From NCBI RefSeq assembly GCF_003259315.1, contig NZ_QLLT01000009.1:214957-278956 (forward strand): a stretch of DNA of 64,000 bases, written 5' to 3'. Position 1 is the stretch's first letter, and each line of letters begins with the position of its first letter. Below, piece after piece: positions 59,215 to 64,000 of this stretch. The position numbers were made by a program, and so were the translations under genes. This DNA is from Kitasatospora sp. SolWspMP-SS2h (lineage in GTDB: Bacteria; Actinomycetota; Actinomycetes; Streptomycetales; Streptomycetaceae). A model generated the notes under the pieces. It worked only from the letters and a program-made list of their open reading frames with translations, made no database searches and was not told where the DNA came from.

Positions 59215-60261
59215 ATGTCTCTCATCGGCAGGCACGTCCTCTCCAGCGACCTCTTCGACCGGGACGAACTGGAGCGCCTCTTCGCCCTGGCGGACCTCCT
59301 GGCCCCGGTGGCCCGGGGCCGCCAGGTGGTGCGGGTGCTGGAGGGCGCGGTGATGGCGAGCCTGTTCTTCGAGGCCAGCACCCGGACCAGGCTCAGCTGC
59401 GAGTCCGCGTTCTCCCGGCTGGGCGGCTCGGTGATCTCCAGCACCGGCGCGGAGATCATGTCGATCTCCAAGGGCGAGTCGCTGGCCGACACCAGCCGGG
59501 TGGTCAGCGGCTACAGCGACCTGATCGTGATGCGCCACCCCGAGGAGAGCGCCGTCCACGAGTTCGCGGCGGCCACCAACGTCCCGGTGGTCAACGGCGG
59601 CAACGGGGCGGGCGAGCACCCGACCCAGGCCCTGCTGGACATGTACACCCTGCACCGGGAGTTCTCCCGCACCGGCCGCTCCATGGACGGCCGCCGGATC
59701 GCCCTGGTCGGCGACCTGCGGCACGGCCGCACGGTGCACTCGCTGATCAAGCTGGTCTCGCTCTACCGGGACCTGACCATCGTCTGCGTGGCCCCCGGCC
59801 CGCTCGGCATGCCCGCCGGACTGCTGGAGCTCGCCGAGGGCCGCGGCCACCGGATCGAGCTGAGCGACCGCCCGGAGAGCGGCCTCAAGGACGCCGACCT
59901 GGTCTACGCCACCCGCCTGCAGACCGAGCGCTTCGCCGACCAGCCGCTGCCGTACAGCGACGAGTTCCGGATCGACAGGGCGCTGGTCGCCCGGGCCTGC
60001 CGGGAGGACGCGGTGATCATGCACCCGCTGCCCCGGGACAGCCGCCCCGGCTCCAACGACCTGGCCACCGACCTGAACCGGGACCACCGGCTGGCGATCT
60101 TCCGGCAGACCGACGCGGGCATCCCGATGCGGATGGCGCTGTTCGCCTCCGTCCTGGGCGTCGCCGACCAGGTGCCCGGCGCGCTCCGCCCGGCGACCTG
60201 GTTCCAGCCCGAGTACACCGGGCCGGACGACGCCCCGTTCTACCGCAACCCCGCCTCCTGA
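59215..60261 (+). CDS. Aspartate carbamoyltransferase-like enzyme (cluster paralogue)
   Basis: This 348-residue protein has the carbamoyl-phosphate loop LFFEASTRTRLSCESA (S55-T-R-T-R59), ISKGESLADTSRVVSGYSDLIVMRHPEE (Lys-Gly-Glu loop), GEHPTQALLDMYTLHRE, LVGDLRHGRTVHSL, VIMHPLPR and a C-terminal FRQTDAGIPMRMALFASVLG. These follow the E. coli PyrB catalytic chain unusually closely. It is 30-40 residues longer than typical PyrB because of a C-terminal extension (WFQPEYTGPDDAPFY). No other pyr gene is near, and it has its own promoter and terminator, so a role in making a carbamoylated building block is likelier than pyrimidine synthesis. Confidence 0.85.
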   Translation: MSLIGRHVLSSDLFDRDELERLFALADLLAPVARGRQVVRVLEGAVMASLFFEASTRTRLSCESAFSRLGGSVISSTGAEIMSISKGESLADTSRVVSGYSDLIVMRHPEESAVHEFAAATNVPVVNGGNGAGEHPTQALLDMYTLHREFSRTGRSMDGRRIALVGDLRHGRTVHSLIKLVSLYRDLTIVCVAPGPLGMPAGLLELAEGRGHRIELSDRPESGLKDADLVYATRLQTERFADQPLPYSDEFRIDRALVARACREDAVIMHPLPRDSRPGSNDLATDLNRDHRLAIFRQTDAGIPMRMALFASVLGVADQVPGALRPATWFQPEYTGPDDAPFYRNPAS

Positions 60262-60302
60262 CGGCCCGGTAGCCCCGACAACAGCACACCCAAGCCCTCC
60301 TG

Positions 60303-60347
60303 GAACGCCGGGGCGGGCCGGTCACCGACCGGCCCGCCCCGGCGTTC
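60303..60347 (+). terminator. Strong terminator after the ATCase-like gene
   Basis: A perfect 20-bp stem (60303-60322 with 60328-60347, loop CACCG) lies 25 bases upstream of the MFS start, so the MFS gene must either rely on read-through or have a very short promoter. Confidence 0.75.
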
Positions 60348-60371
60348 TCCGGTTCCGCGACGAGGAAAGCC

Positions 60372-61634
60372 ATGAACGTTCCCGTGAGACGCGGCGGCGG
60401 AGACTTCGCCGTGTACCGGACCCCGCTGGTCTCGGTCACGATGGCCAGCACGTTCGTCCTGAAGCTGGTCTCCTTCCTGTGCATCCCGTTCATGACGATC
60501 TACCTGAGCCGCACCGTCGACGCCCCGCCGTACGTGATCGGCGCGATCGTCGGGCTCAGCCAGATCGGCTCGCTCGGCGCGGGCTTCGTCAGCGGCGTGC
60601 TCGCCGACCGGGTCGGCAAGCGGCGGGTGCTGCTGGTGGGGCTGTTCGGCAGCTCCGCGGTCTTCCTGCTGTTCTTCCTGACCGCGACCTTCCTGCGCGC
60701 GACGGTGGCCTTCCCGGTGCTGTTCGCCCTGCTGAACACCGGCTACGGGATGATGTCGGCGTTCTTCTGGCCGGTCACCCAGGTGATGATGGCCGACAGC
60801 CTGCCCGCCGAGCGCCGGCCGACGGTGTTCCGGCACCGCTACGTGCTGACCAACTGCGCGGTGGCGATCGGCCCGCCGGTCGGCGCCTTCCTCGGGATCG
60901 CCTCCGCCCGGGCCGCGTTCGTCGTCTCCGGCAGCTGCTACCTGGCCTTCTCGCTGGCCTTCTGGTGGCTGACCCGGGGCACCGAGCTCGGGGCGGCCAC
61001 CGCGCCGTCCGAGCGCCGCAGCCTGGGCGGCGCGCTCCGGGTGCTCGGCGCGGACCGGACGTTCCGCGGGCTGACCCTGTCGATGGTGCTGTTCGCGCTG
61101 GCCTACTGCCAGATCGAGTCGAACCTATCCGCGGTGGTCAGCCGGGGATTCGCCGACGGCGTGCGGTTCTTCTCGGTGCTGCTGACGGTGAACGCGGTCG
61201 CGGTGATCGCCCTCCAGCCGCCCGCCACGGCGATCGCCAAGCGGCTCAGCCCCCGGCGGACCATCCAGCTGGGCAACGGGCTGTTCGCCGCGGTCTGCCT
61301 GGCCTTCTGCTTCGTCGAGTTCAGCAAGGCCGGCCTGGTCGCCCTGGTGGTCCTGGTCAGCATGGCCGAGGTGCTGGTGGTGCCGACGGTCAGCGTGGTG
61401 GTCGACGAACTGGCGCCGCCCGGCCTGCGCGGCACCTACTTCGGGGCGTCCACCCTGCGCAACCTCGGCCTCGGCGTCGGCCCGGCGGCGGGCGGCCTGG
61501 TGCTGGCCTGGGCCGACCGGTCGCTGCTGTTCGCGGCCATGGGCCTGTGCGCCCTGGCGGCCTGGGCCGTCATCCACCTCACACTCAAGGAGAACCCCGG
61601 TGCGGATCCTGGTCCTTCACCAGAACCTGTTTGA
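60372..61634 (+). CDS. MFS transporter of the biosynthetic cluster
   Basis: This 420-residue protein has about 12 TM segments. Motif A-like GVLADRVGKRRVLLVG lies after TM2. Other clear segments are FPVLFALLNTGYGMMSAFFWP and VVVDELAPPGLRGTYFGASTLRNLGLGVGPAAGGL. This is the exporter type of MFS, the likely efflux route or self-protection for the product. ATG 60372 follows GAGGAAAG. The 3' end overlaps the next gene by 35 bases, so the two are coupled. Confidence 0.88.
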   Translation: MNVPVRRGGGDFAVYRTPLVSVTMASTFVLKLVSFLCIPFMTIYLSRTVDAPPYVIGAIVGLSQIGSLGAGFVSGVLADRVGKRRVLLVGLFGSSAVFLLFFLTATFLRATVAFPVLFALLNTGYGMMSAFFWPVTQVMMADSLPAERRPTVFRHRYVLTNCAVAIGPPVGAFLGIASARAAFVVSGSCYLAFSLAFWWLTRGTELGAATAPSERRSLGGALRVLGADRTFRGLTLSMVLFALAYCQIESNLSAVVSRGFADGVRFFSVLLTVNAVAVIALQPPATAIAKRLSPRRTIQLGNGLFAAVCLAFCFVEFSKAGLVALVVLVSMAEVLVVPTVSVVVDELAPPGLRGTYFGASTLRNLGLGVGPAAGGLVLAWADRSLLFAAMGLCALAAWAVIHLTLKENPGADPGPSPEPV

Positions 61635-63585
61635 CCGGCTCGGCTACGAGCGGGCCATCGACCACGAGGCGCACGACGTCACCTACGCGGGCGCGCCCGA
61701 GTACCTCGACAACATCCCGGACCGCGTCCGCTGCGAGAAGTTCCCCTGGGACCCGGCCCGGGACGTCGCCGAACAGCTCCGCCCGCTGCTCGCCGCCACC
61801 CCGCACCAGCGCGTCCTGGCCCGGCACGAGAAGCTGATCACCCCGGCGGCCGAGCTGCGCGCCGAGTTCGGCATCCCGGGCCAACTCCCGGACGCCGCAC
61901 GGAACTTCCGCGACAAGCTGGCGATGAAGAGCGCCGTCGCCGCGGCCGGCCTGCGGGTGCCCCGCCACCTCCCCGCCGACGCCCTCCCCGCCACCGCCCC
62001 CTGGCCGGGCCGCACCGTGCTCAAGCCCCGGGACGGCTCCGGCAGCCAGGGCGTCCGGGTCTTCGACTCCTACGCCGACGCCGCCGCCCACCTCCGCGCC
62101 CAGGACGACCCGCGGGCCGCCGCCCGGCTCGAACTGGAGGAGTACGTCGACGGCCCGATCTGGCACGTCGACGGCTTCCTCTTCCGGGGCGAACCCGTGA
62201 TCGTCCAGCCCTCCCGCTACATCGGCACGCCGCTCGGCTTCGAACGCGGCGAACCGGTCGGCACCGTCCAGCGCGACGACCCCGCCCTCGCCGACTGGGC
62301 GGTGCGCTGCGTCCGCGCCCTGGGCGGCGAGACGCTCACCTTCCACCTGGAGGCGATCGAGACCGCCGACGGCCCGGTCTTCCTGGAGGCCGCGGCCCGC
62401 TGCGGCGGCGGCTACATCGTCCGCGCCACCGAACTGCGCACCGGCGCCTACCTGCACACCCTCGACATGGCCTCGGACGTCGACGGCGCCCTCGCCGAAC
62501 GCCTCATCGGCCCGGCCCGCACCGACCTCCACCACGGCTTCTTCCTCTACCCCGGCCACGTCCACGGCGCCGCCCCCGTCACCGTGCGGGTCGCCGACGG
62601 CCTGCTGGACGACCCGGTGCTGACCGGCCACCGCCTGGCGCCCCCCGGCACCCGCTGCCCCGCCGCCCCCTCCTACCGCCCCGAGAACCTCCCGCTGTCC
62701 GGCACGGTCGCCCACCCCGACCCCGACGCGGCGGAGGCGTGGATCCGGCGGCTGTTCGCCCGCACCACCGTGCACGTCCACCACCCCGCCGCCGAGGCGT
62801 ACGACGGGACGGCCGCCGGCCCCGAGGACCACGCACTCGCCCACCGGCTCGCCGAACAGGCCGGCGAACTGCTGCTGGGCCTGCGCACCGAGACCGCCCT
62901 GGCCGACCCCGGCAGCCTCAAGGACCTCGGCGACGCCCGCTCGCACGCCTTCCTGACCGCCGAACTCGCCCGGCACCGCCCGCAGGACGCCGTCCTCTCC
63001 GAGGAGGGCGTCGCCGACCCGGCCCGGCTCGACGCCCACCGGGTGTGGATCGTCGACCCGCTGGACGGCACCCGCGAGTACGCCGAGGCCGGCCGCGCCG
63101 ACTGGGCGGTGCACGTCGCGCTCTGGGTCGACGGCCGACTGGCCGCCGGAGCGGTCGCCCTGCCCGCCCGCGGCACCACCCTCTCCACCGCCCGCCCGCA
63201 CCCGGCGGCCGACTCCACCGCCCGCGACCTGCTCGGCAGCCGCACCCGGCCCCCGGCCTTCCTCGCCCGGGTCGCCGCCCGGGTCGGCTCCGACCTGGTC
63301 GGCATGGGCTCGGCCGGCGCCAAGAGCGCCGCCGTCCTGCTCGGCGAGGCCCGCGCCTACGTCCACGCCGGCGGCCAGTACGAGTGGGACTCCGCCGCCC
63401 CGGCCGCCGTCGCGCTGGCCGCCGGGTACCACGTCTCCCGCCTGGACGGCTCCCCGATGCGCTACAACCGGGCCGACCCCTACCTGCCCGACCTGCTGGT
63501 CTGCCGCACCGAGGACGCCCCGGCCCTGCTGGCGGCGATCGCCGCCGAGACCGCCGCCGAACCCGTCGCCGAGGACCGCCCGTGA
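61600..63585 (+). CDS. ATP-grasp ligase fused to an IMPase/CysQ-type phosphatase
   Basis: This 661-residue protein starts at GTG 61600. The N-terminal ~400 residues form an ATP-grasp ligase: [84 protein letters not shown]. These enzymes join a carboxylate to an amine or thiol. Residues ~420-655 are an inositol-monophosphatase-fold phosphatase with SEEG (E468/E469), [12 protein letters not shown] (D486, D489) and WDSAAP (D597). With sulfotransferase and APS kinase nearby, the phosphatase half is most likely a PAP (3'-phosphoadenosine 5'-phosphate) phosphatase. I know of no described protein with this fusion. Confidence 0.85.
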   Translation: MRILVLHQNLFDRLGYERAIDHEAHDVTYAGAPEYLDNIPDRVRCEKFPWDPARDVAEQLRPLLAATPHQRVLARHEKLITPAAELRAEFGIPGQLPDAARNFRDKLAMKSAVAAAGLRVPRHLPADALPATAPWPGRTVLKPRDGSGSQGVRVFDSYADAAAHLRAQDDPRAAARLELEEYVDGPIWHVDGFLFRGEPVIVQPSRYIGTPLGFERGEPVGTVQRDDPALADWAVRCVRALGGETLTFHLEAIETADGPVFLEAAARCGGGYIVRATELRTGAYLHTLDMASDVDGALAERLIGPARTDLHHGFFLYPGHVHGAAPVTVRVADGLLDDPVLTGHRLAPPGTRCPAAPSYRPENLPLSGTVAHPDPDAAEAWIRRLFARTTVHVHHPAAEAYDGTAAGPEDHALAHRLAEQAGELLLGLRTETALADPGSLKDLGDARSHAFLTAELARHRPQDAVLSEEGVADPARLDAHRVWIVDPLDGTREYAEAGRADWAVHVALWVDGRLAAGAVALPARGTTLSTARPHPAADSTARDLLGSRTRPPAFLARVAARVGSDLVGMGSAGAKSAAVLLGEARAYVHAGGQYEWDSAAPAAVALAAGYHVSRLDGSPMRYNRADPYLPDLLVCRTEDAPALLAAIAAETAAEPVAEDRP

Positions 63586-64000
63586 CCGCGCCGGCGCCCG
63601 CCCGGCGCGGCGCCACCGTGTGGCTGACCGGCCTGCCCAGTGCGGGCAAGACCACCCTCGCGTGCGCGCTGGCCGAGCGGCTGCGGGCCGAGGGGCACCG
63701 GGTCGAGGTGCTGGACGGTGACGAGATCCGCGAGTTCCTCTCCAAGGGTCTCGGCTTCACCCGCGAGGACCGGCACACCAACGTCACCCGGATCGGCTTC
63801 GTCGCCCAGAAGCTCGCTGCCAACGGCGTCAAGGTGCTCGCCCCGGTGATCGCCCCGTTCGCCGACTCCCGCGCCGCGGTGCGCGAACGGCACGCGGCGC
63901 ACGGCACGCCGTTCCTCGAAGTGCACGTGGCCACGCCCCTCGACGTCTGCTCCGAACGGGACGTCAAGGGCCTCTACGCCCAGCAGGCCGCCGGTGAGAT
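63582..64000 (+). CDS. cysC: Adenylylsulfate kinase (3' end cut by window edge)
   Basis: About 139 residues are visible from GTG 63582, which overlaps the previous stop. [29 protein letters not shown] is the Walker A region, followed by [35 protein letters not shown] (APS-binding, DGD and the R-D-R-x-x-N loop) and [15 protein letters not shown] kinase makes PAPS from APS. Its place as the fourth sulfur-activation component of the cluster supports a sulfated product; ATP sulfurylase genes could follow outside the window. Confidence 0.93.
   Translation, partial: MTAPAPARRGATVWLTGLPSAGKTTLACALAERLRAEGHRVEVLDGDEIREFLSKGLGFTREDRHTNVTRIGFVAQKLAANGVKVLAPVIAPFADSRAAVRERHAAHGTPFLEVHVATPLDVCSERDVKGLYAQQAAGE

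Noticed and set aside
59215..60261. Ornithine carbamoyltransferase
   Set aside because: The SISKGESLADT loop, HPTQALLD and HPLPR context follow the aspartate branch rather than the FMRTR/HPCQ/HCLP pattern of ornithine enzymes.

Overview
The window is high-GC actinobacterial DNA. Genes are densely packed, GTG starts are common, and third codon positions are almost all G or C. The gene content points to Streptomycetaceae (Streptomyces or Kitasatospora): mshA (mycothiol), msiK, DasR-type operators, PhoU/PhoR/PhoP, CarD, an HbhA-like/DUF2516 pair and a pSAM2-type integrative element. I cannot name the species.

Layout. 1-9.8 kb: a partial YceI gene; a MoxR ATPase with a VWA/HExxH protein; a SNF2 helicase followed by what looks like the tail of a SWIM zinc-finger protein; an alpha/beta hydrolase; a decayed HAD fragment; and an XRE regulator, HbhA-like and DUF2516 trio in the order of mycobacterial Rv0474-Rv0476. 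10-21 kb: a SpoIIE phosphatase with an interrupted receiver domain, a macro-domain protein, a thioester-domain LPDTG surface protein, a methyltransferase, mshA, YbjN, a two-TM SLATT-like protein, an MFS exporter and phosphoglycerate mutase. 21-36 kb: an AA10 LPMO behind a DasR-like box, a Cys-rich micropeptide, phoU divergent from phoR-phoP, then carD-ispD-ispF-(PPOX)-cysS-rlmB-DoxX, a nucleotidyltransferase, and msiK behind a second DasR-like box.

36.2-48.2 kb: a complete actinomycete integrative and conjugative element (AICE) sits in the 3' end of tRNA-Thr(TGT). It is bounded by a 43-bp direct repeat (36220-36262 and 48118-48160). The leftward operon runs from an SCO3933-like regulator and the FtsK-like TraB through the Spd proteins and small zinc-ribbon proteins to RepSA, Xis and Int. 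A divergent monooxygenase/XRE-TPR pair is the likely control unit. Two compositionally foreign nuclease genes are packed between the left end and the integrase. One is a DUF6602-type PD-(D/E)XK protein. The other is a ScoMcrA-like SRA protein with a C-terminal PD-(D/E)XK domain, a predicted modification-dependent restriction enzyme.

48.6-64 kb: a VOC-Nudix fusion, a TrmB/LuxR-like regulator and a small secreted peptide ending in SWGWD precede what looks like an undescribed biosynthetic gene cluster that continues past the window. It encodes a PaaK-like adenylating enzyme, an aminotransferase, an S9 hydrolase, a sulfotransferase-TPR fusion, a TauD-family protein whose iron-binding Asp/Glu is replaced by Ala (HxA, as in Fe/2OG halogenases), a 69-residue acidic protein, an extra aspartate carbamoyltransferase-like enzyme, an MFS exporter, an ATP-grasp/PAP-phosphatase fusion and APS kinase. 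The sulfotransferase, PAP phosphatase and APS kinase form a self-contained PAPS supply, use and recycling set, so a sulfated and possibly halogenated and carbamoylated small molecule is the natural inference.
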